Assembly (NCBI GenBank): GCA_033064195.1
Contig: JARBJD010000025.1
Span: forward strand, 310,001 to 374,000
DNA length: 64,000 nt
Direction of reading: 5' to 3'
From: Blattamonas nauphoetae
Lineage: Eukaryota; Preaxostyla; Oxymonadida
Positions within the stretch are counted from its first letter, which is position 1; every line of letters begins with the position of its first letter. This document shows, piece after piece, positions 12,001-23,955 of the stretch. A model generated the notes under the pieces. The model was not told where the DNA came from. It was given only the letters and a program-made list of their open reading frames with translations, and ran no database searches. The position numbers and the translations under genes are program-made.

Positions 12001-15000
12001 TCAGCTCTCCACGACCATCAAGTTCAACTTGCCTCTGATTTGTATCAGGCAACTGTTCGTCCGAATGATCCTCCTTCGATTCCAAGCTCCATCAGGGCTT
12101 TTGTGTTGCCTCGTCTGTTTGTTGTGAGGCAGGATGGATCAGGATTTGAGATGATGAGGACGAAAGCAGTCACGAAGTTGTATCCACTCAACAGAAGAAA
12201 CACGACCAACCAGCACACTCTTTATTCATCTGCTGATGTCGTCACCCATCCATTCCTCTCTCTCCCATCGACAGCCGACACCAACACCCCAGTCCTCCCT
12301 TCAATCTCAAGTTCGCCCGACATCGAGAATGTGAAACCAGACAAACCTGATTCAGTTCACCTTCTGCGTCTGATCTCAGAGAATGGACCACTCGTCGCAT
12401 TCTGCCCGCTGTACTCCCAAGCGACAGATGTTTGTTACGATGTTGTCGCGAAAGTGTCGACTGTCGACATTCAACGAATGGACGAGCCCAGAAGAGAAGG
12501 AAGAGAAGACGTTTCGCCATCCCACCTTCTTCCTTCCAGTGCTTACCAGATCTCGACTCCACAATCGGATGTTTCGCAGTTTCCACGAGATGTGGAGTTG
12601 GGTGAACAGTCGAAAATCGACAATGGAGTGTTGGCGTGTTCGTTCCCTCTCCATTCAACTCTCCATCCCATCACCGCAAGCCAGACTCGTCCAAGCCCAG
12701 CGAGCATATCATCTCTCAGCCATTCTGACGTCGAATCTCTCGTCTCTCTCACATCTCGTCCTCTCCCCGCGCTGTTCGGACACGGCGAAGACGGCCTCCC
12801 ACTTGCTCTCCAACAATTTTCGTCTCCCACCATCCCTCCATCACTCGGCCTGACTGTCGCAAAACACGACTTCGTTGAAATGGTCAACCAATCTCAAACA
12901 GTCGAGCCAAACACCAGAGGCGGTTCAGAAGCGTCCAGACATGCCCCATTCAACAAAAACGAGCCGCTCGCAACACTCACTCCATTTGCTTCTCGCGTTT
13001 CATTCTTTGGGACTTCGGATATCATCCCAGTTGGAAGTGTTGTATCTCCAGCGAGAGTGGCAAGTGTGTTGACACACACACCCGATGTCGCTCGCCAGAT
13101 GATTGTGAATATGTATGCTTCGTCCAGTCGAAAAGAACACATTGGCGGACAGGGCAAAGATGGGAAAGGAGAGGAAGAATCAGAAAGAAGACTGGACGAG
13201 AAGGATGCGATGCTGAGAGCTTTCATGTCGTCGCAGGGACGGCAGCATAGCAACGCGTTCTCCATCACTCCCACACCAACACAGCCGCCACCTCTGACGA
13301 TCTGTGTCCCGCTGTCTGCAGAACAGGTTCAGAGTGCCACGAGAGATACACGATCAAACTCGGAATTCGCTGATTTCACGACTCCACAACAATCTCGCTC
13401 TCCAACACCAACAAACGCAAAGCGGGACCTCTCAATCCTTTCCACTGCTCGACCCGCCCCCTCTTCGGAACCTCCCTCCTCACTCATTTCGTCATCGTCG
13501 TCGATTCTCCATCTTTCTGTTGTTCCTTGCACCAACGCCCACCTCGACTGGACTCTTCCCGCCACCTACCCTTCCAAGCCGCCCCAATCCAACCCTCTCT
13601 CGCCCATCAAACCACCTCAAATCCCAAAATCCACAACTTCATCTCCAAAACCCGAAAAAACAGTCCCAGACATCACACCAACCAAAATCCCTTCGACTGC
13701 TGTCTCCGATTCGCGTCCTGTGTGGTCGCCGTATCTTCCGGAATTGCTGAAATACGAACCATCATCAGTGAGAGACAAGTTCCTTCCCGCCTACCTCAAA
13801 GACATGCATCTCCCGCAGTCAATCCTGGCGAAGATTGTAAACGGGGAGATTCCCATCCCACATCCTGACCTGGTTGTGATGGAAGACAAAACAGAGACAG
13901 GCTCTGTGCAGTTTGGACCAAAACCAACCCAGACAGTGGCGTATTATTCTGAACTCGTCGAACATCCTCCACCGCCTCCGATGCTGCTACTCACACTCTT
14001 CGAATTCGGGATGCTCTCTTCGTATGTGTATTCGATTCGAAATGAAAAGGCGTTGAGTCGATTGGGGACTCTTCTGTCTGCTTACATCGATAAAATGTGG
14101 AGCGGATTCTCGTCGGCGCTGGACGAAGTGAGTGAGACGATTTTGCATGTTCGGATGAGAGAAGGTCTGAAGCAGCAAGTGCTGAATGTGTTGGGTGGAA
14201 TGTTTGGGCAGGAGCGGATGTATGAAGAAGAACTCCCAGAAAAGAAGGACAACCAGACATCAAAGAAAGGCGGAGAGAAGACCGCAACAGCAACGGCAAA
14301 AGGAAAAACAGCATCCACAGCTTCAATCCCCACTGCAGCTGCCCAGAATGAACAGAAGCCTCTCCCACGTCGCGCCACGTACTTCGCTGGCCCACAAACA
14401 CTCTCGTTGGATGCAGCCCAATCCCAACTTCCTTCACTCCAAGTCAACGCGGTTCGAAACGACCCGCTGTACGGGCCAGCGTTGAATGTGATTTTTGAGA
14501 TGAATTCGACGCTGAACTTGTTGGTGAGTGGGATCAGCGCGCAGGAATGGACGATCAAGGAACTGCTGTCGTCGCAGTGGAGACGAGGTGGCTTCATCCC
14601 GTTTGAAGAGCCGTTCTGTGGAAGCGAGGGATTTGGAAAGATGGAGAGAAGGAGTTTTGGGATGTGTGGAGATTCCGATGTAAAGCCGCTGTTCCCCGTG
14701 ACGTCTTCAGCGTCGACTCTTCCACTTTCACTCCCTGATCTCTACTCCGCTGTCACCAGCCATCTGGCCTCTCTCCCTTCCGAAAACCAGAAATCGAAGA
14801 AGAATGTTGGGACAGCCAAAAAGGAGAATCTTCTTCCGCTCGTCGCTGCTCAGCGGAAGGAGAGAGAAATGGTGTTGAAGGAATTGTTTGTGAACGACGC
14901 TTCTCACATCGTCTCAATCTACAACTCCGTGTCGATGGAGTCAGCGTTGTCAGAAGCTGGAAAAGCGACGAAGAACGATGCGGATGGATACGGAATGTTC

Positions 15001-16800
15001 GAAGACCGAATCCAGAAAGTTGTGAAACAGATGAAGACGCAAGCTGATCACTCCAAAATCAGAGTTTCCCAATCTCCAGGTCGCACACAAGACAACCCGA
15101 CTCAGCTGATGAAGAGTGGCGAGAGTCGACGATCGCAGAAATCGCTCCTTCAACGCCAACAGACAAATGTGATGAAGAAACCAGCTGGAATCCAAGCAGC
15201 AGAAGTGAATGAGATTCTGACGACGCTTTCAGTGATGGAAGGCGGAGGAGAGAAGAAGGGGAGTGCAGGCTCAGTTGGCTCTCCGACACACAGCGAGGAG
15301 GAGACAGAACGGGATTACCTTCGACCGGGACAGGGCCATCTTGGCTACTGGGGAAGCAGAGAGGAGGAAGGGTTGAGATATTCGGAGCAGAAAGAGGAGA
15401 GGACAGATTCACGATCAGTTGTCAAGCGAGCTCGATTGGAGATGACATCGTCGCAATTCGTTCCGACAGACATCACAGCAGAGTTGGAGGAAGCAGCGAG
15501 ACGCGGGAAGAAGGAGGAGCGAGTGGGAGAGAAGAGGAGAGCGAAGACCCTTTCTCCTCCACTCAACACACTCCGCCACTCAGTCCAAAGTGTCTCGTCA
15601 ACAACCGCAACAGCCTCCACGCAAAACACAGCCAATCGACGCGGCTCGCCTCTTCTCCGATTCTCCGTCGATTCGAAAGAGAATTGGTTGGCGATGTCGC
15701 AACTGAAAGCAACTCGAAGCAAGTCGCCGGTGTTGGTTGGGGAGAAAACGAAGGAGAGTCGAAGGATGGAAAGATCAGTCGGAATGAGTGTGGATTCTGT
15801 TGCGACTCGAAAGTCAGGAAAGAGTTGGATGGACAGATCAAGTGGCCTTGAAACGACCGACGCATCGCTCGCTCTCCCTCATCTCCCACAATCATCCAAC
15901 CAGACACCTCTGTCTGGCAAGACCCATTCTTCGCGAGTGGCTGTGGAATTGGCGATGAAAACACTGCAAAATGACTCGACGTCGCAGAGCCATCCGAAAT
16001 CAGCGTTCGTCGGAGTGACTGGAAAGACTCGAACTCGTCCAGTGATCCACACGAGCACGCAATCGCAACGAGGAGTGAATGGAGAAGAGATTGCGAAAGC
16101 ACAACCCATCCCGAATCCTGATTTCGTTCTTCAAGAAGGGATGGGAACGAGAGTGGTGAAAACCAGCTCGATTGGAGGCATTCTTCAGCATGCCACGAAA
16201 TTGAGTGGATTTGAAGTTTGGCCAGCAGAACTGGATTTCGGAGAGATGAGTGGGACGACAGGAGCAGGTCTGGAGAATGGAAAGTGTTTGGAAAGAAACG
16301 ATGGGAATCTCTACAGGACACACTTCGTCATTCAGAACAATGGATTGGATTCGGAACGATGGATGGTGAGCACATTTGATGGAAAGAGAGGATGCTTTCG
16401 GGTGACAACAGCGCCGAGTTTGGTCGCTCCGGGAATGGCTGTGAAAGTGAATGTCGAATGCAACACGGCGATTGTGAAGAGGGGAGTGTGTGAGAAGGAG
16501 GGGGTGAGGACAGTGAGGGAGAGAGTGGGCGATTCTGAGGGAGAGAGTGGCGACGAAGCAGAGAGATCACGGAAGCCTGTTGATTCCCAGAAACAATCTG
16601 ATCCGCTCCCATTCTCGTATTCGACGAGTGGGGAATTGAACAAAGACAATTACAGAATCGATGTTTGGCAAATCTTGGAAGTTCGGACACCAAAAGTTAA
16701 TTTCAAGGTCAAAGTGAAGGGCACCGTGTATCCAAACAGGCTGTGGGATGGTGTCACGGATGGAGCGGGTGTTCGAATGGTGGGCCATATTTTTGAATAG
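3091..16800 (+). CDS. SPAG17: SPAG17/PF6-like central-pair protein, about 4,531 residues
   Basis: Central-apparatus (C1a projection) scaffold of motile flagella. Exons 3091-3216, 3268-3393 and 3457-16800 join in phase 0 across GT..AG introns of 51 and 63 nt. The first intron has no stop, so its retention would not break the frame. Landmarks shared with animal SPAG17: an early hydrophobic segment, RRQTIIVLHFPAS (about 3,628); TEHHSPEVLGRIL with DDSLLV (about 7,615-7,720); the repeated GT(I/V)xTxxDG and HxDGTRI motifs (about 10,735-10,830); PRLFVVRQDGSGFEMM (about 12,107); and a C-terminal beta-rich segment, FEVWPAELDFGEM followed by an APGMAVKVNVEC stretch (about 16,210-16,460), like the MSP/ASH-type end of the family. 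Long low-complexity Ser/Pro/Thr and KEEK stretches separate these blocks, which makes it about twice the length of human SPAG17. The start at 3091 is a choice; 2965 is possible. Confidence 0.88.
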
Positions 16801-17879
16801 TTTTGATTCAGTCTTCATTGTTTTCATTTCATTTCTCGATTTCAGCGTTGTTGAATAAAGAGAGAGATTCATGTGAGGTGGGAAGGAACGAAAAGAACAG
16901 TACTGGAGACAAACGTCATTTCTCAATAACAACCAGGGGTATTGGAACCGGAGGCCAGCCTTAAATAAATTAATATGGAAAACGAGATATCTCATTTTGA
17001 AATGGAAAGAAGCAAAAAACCGTAAAAGTGAAGAGAAAATAGTGATTACTCAATTGTCTAGTTTTGGAGTCCTTTTTCGATTCCAGTGCAAATGTCGCCC
17101 AGATTGCTGTAGATTGTATTCACATCGGACTATTCAGAAAATGTGGCGATTTTTCATCAAACAGTGGAGATTTTCTGCCGGTAATATGCTTGGATATAGA
17201 ATTATTGCCAGTTTTTTTCAAAGTGCAGACGGATGTAATAGGTCCTCTTTTGACGGAAGATATAGAATCAAGAACGAGTATATGTTTCAAAATGGGATAT
17301 TTGGTGATTTTGTCCTTTTCCATGACTAGATCCGACCATCTGATTGAGATGACGACATTCCGAGATGGCTATCGATGATATTCCAAGGAAAAATCCAAAT
17401 TTCTGTTTTAATGTCTTCCAGAAAACTTCAGTTCGGCTGCCAAAGTCGAATATCACTTCCGTGTCCCTGCTCAACAAACACTCGTTCGAGAGTGTTGATC
17501 GCCGAGGATTTCATTGACAACGGAGAAAGTTTATGGAAATGGAGGAAAAAGAATGGTAGAGGTGGAGATTTGAATATTGAATCTGATAGTTGTTTTTCCA
17601 GTTCACACTTTTAAAAATGAAGAAAAGGAGCAAAAACGATCAGCTCCGCATTTGCTCAATATGAGGTTTACAACCTTCTCTGTGATTTAGTCGCCATTTC
17701 TCCGTATTCTCTTTTGGTGTTTTTTTTATTTTCAAAAAAGAACCACCCAAAGCGTCAGAGTGGCGAAAAGTGAACTTTTTCCGCCTCCACCAACTGTGAT
17801 TTACCCATAATTTCCTCCGGTTCCAAAACCCCTGATAACAACCCATCCAATCTCTTCTATTCGTGTTTTTCAGCTGCAA
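16801..17879. other. AT-rich intergenic region, no gene seen
   Basis: This stretch lies between the convergent ends of SPAG17 and the helical-family gene. Only short frames without similarity occur. No repeat ends or RNA gene were recognised. Confidence 0.45.
16854..16859 (+). terminator. Candidate polyadenylation signal of SPAG17
   Basis: AATAAA lies 54 nt after the SPAG17 stop codon, a normal distance for a short 3' UTR. It is a hexamer match only. Confidence 0.4.
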
Positions 17880-20494
17880 TCAGTCGTTGTCTGCTTCATT
17901 ACCTTCGCTGTTTTTATCTTGGGATTCACTGAATTCTTCTTCATCGTTTTCTGTGTCTTCTTCATTCTCGGTTTCACCGAATTCTTCTTCGAATTCACTT
18001 TCTTCTTCGTCTTCGTTTCCAATGCCATTCTCATTCGATCCCAGCAATTTTGAGATGATGTCACACAATTGGACAACACGGTGACAAGTACGTCCGTCTT
18101 TGTCGTTCATCAATCTTTGTTCGAGTGTGTCTTCGAAGCCTTCCGAAAACAGAGCTCGTCTCATTTGTTGTCCAGATCGAACCACTTCTGAGTCTTCTTC
18201 CTTCCATTCTTCGAGTGATAAGCTGATGTGGAAGACAGTCTCGGATAGGGGATCACCGTCTTCGATAAACGAGAGACAACTTGAGAATGCCATCGCAATC
18301 GGAGATGCGACAATAAAATCCAATGTCGGACGATGAAATGGACATATATCAAGGAATTTGTACAAGAGAGACATGAACGAAGATAATAGGTCTCCTTTTA
18401 AGAAGTACCGATTTGAGATCAGAAACGTCACAAATAGAGACGATGGCATCACGACCTTTTGAAAGATCATTTCACGATGGTTGAATTTGTCGTTTGCAAC
18501 AGTGACGGGTAGGTCATCGAAAGACTCAGAATCAGCGAATGCGATGTTACAGACGATTCTGATGATATTAATGAGATTTGTCATTATATGTTCATTTCCT
18601 GAGATTGTCAGTGTGTGAGGTCGAACAGTCGGAAATATATTGCTGATGACATTTGATTCCACGAGATGATATCGAACATCGAGCGAGGAGCACACGAATT
18701 GCATCTTGTTTAGGAACGACAGTGCTAAAAGAACCACAAACGAGTGAGGAGATGACAGCAGAGTGAAAATGTTCTCCTCAAAGCCAGAACCTGATCCGGT
18801 GGCAGATGAAACGAAATCAGTGACGAATCGTGCTGCGAGTTTTTTGTCGTTCCAGTCAGATTTGAACGTCCTTAAGAATCGGGTAGCTCTGTCTTCAAGG
18901 GCATTGTCAAAAGGGTATTCAGCTTGCACAAGATCAACAAGTGCATTGTAAACTGTCGTTCTGTCGTCAACTGACAATTCCGAATCAATGTCATACAGTC
19001 GGTCGGACTGTTGAGTAATTTGTAACTCGTCACATCAAACGTGCCACTGTAGAATTCTTTGTTTTCACGAAAATGAAAAAAGTGTCAAACCTCCGTCTAA
19101 GTCGTGTGTCGGTATTCGATGTTCTTTCAAAAAGATCATTCAGAATTTCATAGAACATTTCATACATCGTTGTTTTGCTCATTCATCACCTGTCTTTGTC
19201 ATCGTGCTCTGAGAGAATGAGGAGAGTACTCAATTGGAAAAATGAGACAATATTGGACGATACCGTGTCAACGTATTGTTGACCTATTGTGCTGTGCGCA
19301 TTCAATGGTCTCATGCAATCAGCTTGCGAAAACGACGAATCAGTCGAGGAGGAGAAAAATGGTCTACTTTCGTTGAATCTGAAACTGGAGTGCTTGACAC
19401 GATAAAGAGGACTAGATAAGAGATATATCCTGAAATCAAACCTAAATTGTTGATAGAGAGTCTACAATAGCACATCGTTTGACAACCCAATCAACACACT
19501 GATATTCATTAGCAAGGTTGAAATCTCAAGGTATCCCTCTCTTTGTCAGCTTTCCTGTGTAACTTTCTCAACCTGAGGCCTATATATTGGTGTTATCCCA
19601 TCCACTAGTTAGAACGGGATTTGAATCACAACTCTTTGTCAACTCCTGTTTGACTACGAGGACGATGTCTTTTATCATCCAAATAACAGATTTAGTTTGA
19701 GACTTTAAACAATTTACTAATTCGACATACAATTTGAAAGTGTAGATTCCAAGATTGAGACAAGGAGTGAAATCAAAATTAGTGGATATTGGACAGATTC
19801 ATCACACTTTAACAAACAATCATTGAAGAACTCTCAATTCGGATGATCAGCATTGAATCGAGTCTCAGGAAATCAGATGAATGTGTTGATTGGATCGTCA
19901 AACGATGTGCTATTGTAGACTCTCTATCAACAATTTAGGTTTGATTTCAGGATATATCTCTTATCTAGTCCTCTTTTATCGTGTCAAGCACTCCAGTTTC
20001 AGATTCAACGAAAGTAGACCATTTTTCTCCTCCTCGACTGATTCGTCGTTTTTCGCAAGCTGATTGCATGAGACCATTGAATGCGCACAGCACAATAGGT
20101 CAACAATACGTTGACACGGTATCGTCCAATATTGTCTCATTTTTTCCAATTGAGTACTCTCCTCATTCTCTCAGAGCACGATGACAAAGACAGGTGATGA
20201 ATGAGCAAAACAACGATGTATGAAATGTTCTATGAAATTCTGAATGATCTTTTTGAAAGAACATCGAATACCGACACACGACTTAGACGGAGGTTTGACA
20301 CTTTTTTCATTTTCGTGAAAACAAAGAATTCTACAGTGGCACGTTTGATGTGACGAGTTACAAATTACTCAACAGTCCGACCGACTGTAATTCAGGAATA
20401 TTTCGAGTGAAAAGTCCGCATTTGAATGGAATTCCTGGGGAACAATCAGTCTGTCATCATTGATCGGGTTCAAAGCAACTACTTCCCCTTCCAT
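17880..20494 (-). CDS. Helical-repeat family protein, first exon region split by a transposon
   Basis: Coding blocks are 17880-18995 and, beyond the 18996-20387 element, 20390-20494. Reading on the minus strand, an ATG at 20494 opens a frame that runs to the element and continues across the duplicated TA, through Asn-Tyr-Asp, into the long downstream frame. The join rebuilds a motif (FLNYDIDSELSVDD) that the neighbouring paralogue has as FLNFVMNSELSFED. The protein is leucine-rich and helical, with the family signatures EYPFDNAL, LLSSPHSxVV, TISGNE, FNHREM and ALFSEGFEDTLEQ. It ends in a long acidic tail of Glu, Asp, Asn and Ser. An armadillo/HEAT-like fold is plausible but not proven, and the function is unknown. 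It is head-to-head with the paralogue at 20556, 61 bp between ATGs. Without removal of the insert, the first 40 or so residues cannot be made in frame. Confidence 0.72.
18996..20387. mobile_element. Long-TIR DNA transposon (non-autonomous), TA target site
   Basis: Two arms of about 508 bp (18996-19502 and 19879-20387) are near-perfect reverse complements, separated by about 376 bp of unique sequence. The ends read CAGTCGGTCGGACTG and are flanked by TA on both sides (18994-18995 and 20388-20389), the hallmark of Tc1/mariner-class insertion. No transposase frame is present, so it would need a helper. It sits inside a codon of the helical-family gene. The high similarity of the arms suggests a young insertion or arm homogenisation. 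Confidence 0.85.
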
Positions 20495-20555
20495 GGGATG
20501 GAGTATTGGATTGAGTGTCGGACAACAACAATGGGATGATCTGACTCACTGAACA

Positions 20556-20793
20556 ATGGAAACTACACTCATCACTTTAAACGCACCCTGTACTGCATAT
20601 TTGACTCGTTCACAGGATTCACATCCAACTGTCGATCCAGATCGTGAACCATTCCTAAATTTCGTGATGAACTCGGAATTGTCATTTGAGGACAAATCGA
20701 CAATTTGCACTTCACTTGTTGCCCTCGTGAAGGATGAATACCCATTCGACAATGCCCTCCAAGACAGAGCTACGACATTTTTGAAGAACCTTG
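20556..20793 (+). pseudogene. Helical-family gene, 5' fragment
   Basis: ATG at 20556 starts a frame with the family signatures FLNFVMNSELSFED, LVALVKDEYPFDNAL and DRATTFLKNL. The coding similarity stops abruptly where the element beginning at 20794 starts. The missing middle of the protein is not found before the 3' remnant at about 21,785. I read it as a broken paralogue of the gene at 17880-20494. It shares a 61-bp head-to-head promoter region with that gene, and the two may have arisen by inverted duplication. Confidence 0.65.
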
Positions 20794-21370
20794 GGCATGA
20801 GTTTAGTATAGCTGGTGAAGTTTAGTATAGCTGGTGGTGGTTTAATATAGCTGGTTGTGGTTTTGTATAGCTGGTTGTGACAGAACACAAAAAGTTGATC
20901 ATCTGGGGGTTAGAACATACTAAAACGTTCTATTTCCCTCTTGTCATCTCTTTTCACAACAATAGCGAGATGTGGAACAGTCAGTGGAGGATGGGCCCTT
21001 CAAGAAAGTGAGGCGAAAATCAGAAATCCATGAAAACAATCACTTCACAGGACATTAAAGTTCACAATATTTAGATTATTTTCAGTTTTGAACTTTGTTT
21101 TGTCATAAACACATAATTTTGTCAAATCCGCATCCATAGAGCGAAAAAAGAGTGAATGTTTTTGATCAACCTTGTTCGGAGGATTTGATACTTTCCGTGG
21201 ATTTTGTGCAGTGTTGTCACTTCGACACCCTCTCTGGGGATCTTATCCTTACCATATTAGAATACTTTATTGTGCTACCTTCCACATTTCTTCATAAATC
21301 CACAACCAGCCATACTAAACTCGTTGCATCAGACATATTTCAAAACCACCAGCTATACTAAACCCATGCC
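20794..21370. mobile_element. Small DNA transposon, GGCATG-type ends with tandem subterminal repeats
   Basis: The left end reads GGCATGAGTTTAGTATAGC, and the reverse complement of the right end reads GGCATGGGTTTAGTATAGC. The left end carries four tandem copies of a roughly 20-bp unit (GTTTAGTATAGCTGGTKGTG); the right end carries two copies in inverse orientation, spaced apart. The interior has no coding frame. No target duplication is visible, so one flank may have been rearranged. The ends resemble those of the elements at 24963-25891 and 53409-53890. Confidence 0.65.
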
Positions 21371-21410
21371 GGCTGTAAATGTTTGCATCTCAATTGTCGT
21401 GTCGTAGCAA

Positions 21411-21719
21411 CCTCTCTCGAGTGACTCGACAATGATTTCTGCGGACTCTCCTCGGATGTTGGGAATGCGCTGATTGCTGGTGCGGACGAACAGATTCTGG
21501 GATTGCCTCCAATCGTCCGGAAATGGTCTGCTCTTTTGGGTTGGTCGTTCTCAACGCGGCTGTCTTTGACTGTCACATCGTCAACCGTCCTCTCTCCAAA
21601 CAATTCCTGGAGTCTCTGAACGGCACGTTGTGACCAAATTATCTTTCCCAAACTCGACTTTTGGACATCTCTGCCACACTTCTCATTTTTCTCGTCGAAA
21701 TTGGATGTGCCCCGCATTC
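21411..21719. repeat. Dispersed repeat R1, copy a
   Basis: About 310 bp, shared with 23649-23955, 35019-35327 and 44190-44500. It starts near CCTCTCTCGA, contains GGACTCTCCTCGGATGTTGG, and ends near GGATGTGCCCCGCATT. Its minus strand is open and translates to a recurring segment with KIIWSQ, ERTVDDVTVKDS and PTSEESPQK, so it may descend from a coding sequence. Confidence 0.75.
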
Positions 21720-21784
21720 ACTAGATTCCACAGTCACCCACATTCATTGCATGATCATCCAGTCCGTTGACTATTCACTCAGTC

Positions 21785-22190
21785 TTAAATCTCGTTCCTG
21801 CAACCAAGCCCAAACCGCCACACACTGCATATTTCAGGAAATGAAACGATGATGGACAATCTCGTCGAAATCGTCGAACAGTGCGTCGATCTCGCATCTC
21901 ATGGATCTCTCGAAGACCTTAACCTCACTGCAACTGCTGACCAATTCAACCATCGTGAAAATCTTGTCCACAACATTCAGAAATGGATCGTCTTTTGGAT
22001 ATATCAAAGTCCAACACGTGTCCAATCTGGGAAACAGATGATTGAAGCTCTGCTTTCGGAAGGCTTCGAAGACACACTCGAACAGATGGAACAGAACATC
22101 AAAGATGATTATTATGGACACCGTCTTGTGGAAGAGTGTCAATCCATCACACAATTGCTGGGAACAAAAGTGACTTTCACTGAAGATTGA
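21785..22190 (+). pseudogene. Helical-family gene, 3' fragment
   Basis: Similarity begins just upstream of the ATG at 21849, in the same frame (HTLHISGNETMMDNL), after an in-frame stop. It continues with ADQFNHRE, then jumps over a long internal segment to SGKQMIEALLSEGFEDTLEQ and ends LGTKVTFTED. The intact relative at 17880-20494 has about 95 residues between FNHRE and the RSGQQM motif, and here they are missing. It is therefore an internally deleted 3' remnant, probably of the same gene as the fragment at 20556. Confidence 0.65.
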
Positions 22191-22200
22191 GATCTCATAT

Positions 22201-23629
22201 AGGGTGGCGAATAATTCCGTCCCCTCAACGTTTCTGCCAATATAGTGAATGAAGACAAAAATAAATACAAGATAGAGGCTTAAACAGAGCCAACGGTTAG
22301 ATTAGTGTTCACATTTCACCTTTGTATAGCCTTATTCACGAAATACCTTGTTTTTCTAGTGTTGACTTCAATTTTTCACAATGATTTACTCTTTGATTGA
22401 GGAAACCATTGAAAAAACTGATTCAATGAGACGAAAACAGCATGAATTCGCAAAAAATACGTGAATATCATCGTTGTCAGAGAGAATAGGAGGATCTTTG
22501 ATCGTCCTGACAATGAAAGATGACAGACGCCTATCTGCTAACTTATGCGGGAAAACGATGTTAATCCATGGAAACTGTGCTATTGGTCGACAGAGAGTCG
22601 ATTTCAATCTTATCTCGTTCAAATTGGCGATCGAAAGTCAAAAGGCGGAGATACTGTGTGGAATTCGTTCAGATTTGAGGGATTAGATTGAATTTCGAGA
22701 AAAGAGTGAAGCTTTGCACGTTTTCACAGAATTGCTCTTTTTCATTCTTGGTTAGCGTTTATCAATTGGACTTCCTGAATCGTGGATGAGACGTTGATCA
22801 AAGCTTCTATCTTCTGTTTCATAACGTAATCGGGTTTTAATAAGTTAGAATATGTGATTCACGTGATTACATTCGCCAAACCAACCTTCGAGGAAAGTAA
22901 GATCGAGATCCTCCTTTTCCGCCGTTTCTGCCAACTAATCACAGACTTTTGCCTATTTCGAATAAAAAACAGGAAAAGAGAGGAAAATAAGGCATAATCC
23001 GACCCCGTGCCCCCCTCCAATATTTTAACAGTTGCTTGATTTAACTCCATTTCACGATATTTTTGCAATTATTTTTCGATTTGAGACCGGGTTTTGGAGA
23101 TATAAATTCATCTACACTTCACCCGATCCTTTTTCCAGACACTTTTTCATAATGTCGGATAGTCTTCACAGCCCCCCGCTCAAGAGCAGGGGGGGCTGTG
23201 AAGACTATTGGTGAATTCTCAAAAGTACCATAGAAAAAAGGATCTTTGTGAAGTGTTGAAACAAATAATGGGCTGGATCGGGCCAAAATGGGCAGCTTCT
23301 TTTCGCCCTCAAAATCACAAAATTTCATCAAAAGTGTGATTATTAATCGAAAATAGGCATATTTGAAATTTTCGGTGAGGGGGCACGGGGTATGATTTTG
23401 CCGAAAATAATTCCAATCAGACGTTTTATACAGTGATAGTGTGATATAGAGTGAATTATGATTGAATCAATGAGAGCTTTTGGAGATTTGAGTGATCTAA
23501 TGAACACTATACCGAGAATATTGGCTTAAAACATGAATTGTCTCTGTTTAAGACTCATGATGAAAAAGAAGCTGAACTTACCGTGCCGATAGTGAGAAAA
23601 TCCGAGGGGACGGAATTTTTCGCCACCCT
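22201..23629. mobile_element. DNA transposon with about 130-bp inverted ends, non-autonomous
   Basis: The left end AGGGTGGCGAATAATTCCG is matched by the right end in reverse complement, AGGGTGGCGAAAAATTCCG. Patchy similarity then continues for about 130 bp (a shared CTTAAACAGAG and ATAGTGTTC / TTAGTGTTC block). ATAT lies on both sides (22197-22200 and 23630-23633); a TA duplication with GGGTGGCG ends fits equally well. No transposase frame is seen in 1.4 kb. It separates a helical-family 3' fragment from repeat R1, which are adjacent at 35 kb. Confidence 0.75.
23159..23208. repeat. Near-perfect hairpin
   Basis: ATAGTCTTCACAGCCCCCC and its reverse complement flank a tiny loop (GCTC AA GAGC). 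A weaker outer pairing extends to about 23114-23265 (ACACTTCAC...ATCCTTTTT and its inverse). It lies inside the 22201-23629 element and may be a nested palindromic element. Confidence 0.75.
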
Positions 23630-23648
23630 ATATGACGCGTCGAAGTCT

Positions 23649-23955
23649 CCTCTCTCAAATGACATTAACTCGTTTCTGCGGACTCTCCTCGGATTTTGGA
23701 AATGCGCTGATTGCTGGTGCCGACGAACAGATTCTGAATCGCCTCCAATCGTCAAGAAATGGTGTACTCTTTTGGGTTCGTCGTTCTCAACGCGGCTGTC
23801 TTTGACTGACGCATCGTCAACCGTCTTCTCTCCAAGCAATTCCTTTTGTCACTAAACGACACATTGTGACCAGATTATCTTTCCCATACTCAACTTTTGG
23901 ACAGTCTCGAAACACATCTCGTTTATCTCACCTAATTGAGTTGGGCCCCACTTTC
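23649..23955. repeat. Dispersed repeat R1, copy b
   Basis: Same family as 21411-21719 and in the same orientation. It lies just after the right end of the 22201-23629 element and is somewhat more diverged than copy a, with its terminal part reading GGGCCCCACTTTCCC. Confidence 0.7.

Noticed and set aside
4341-16995. Many long frames opposite or out of phase with SPAG17
   Set aside because: They are shadows of the long coding frame, with low-complexity Ser/Arg/Leu content and no domains.
20801-20880. CRISPR-like array of 20-bp units
   Set aside because: The four units are adjacent with no spacers and form the subterminal repeats of a transposon end in a eukaryotic context.
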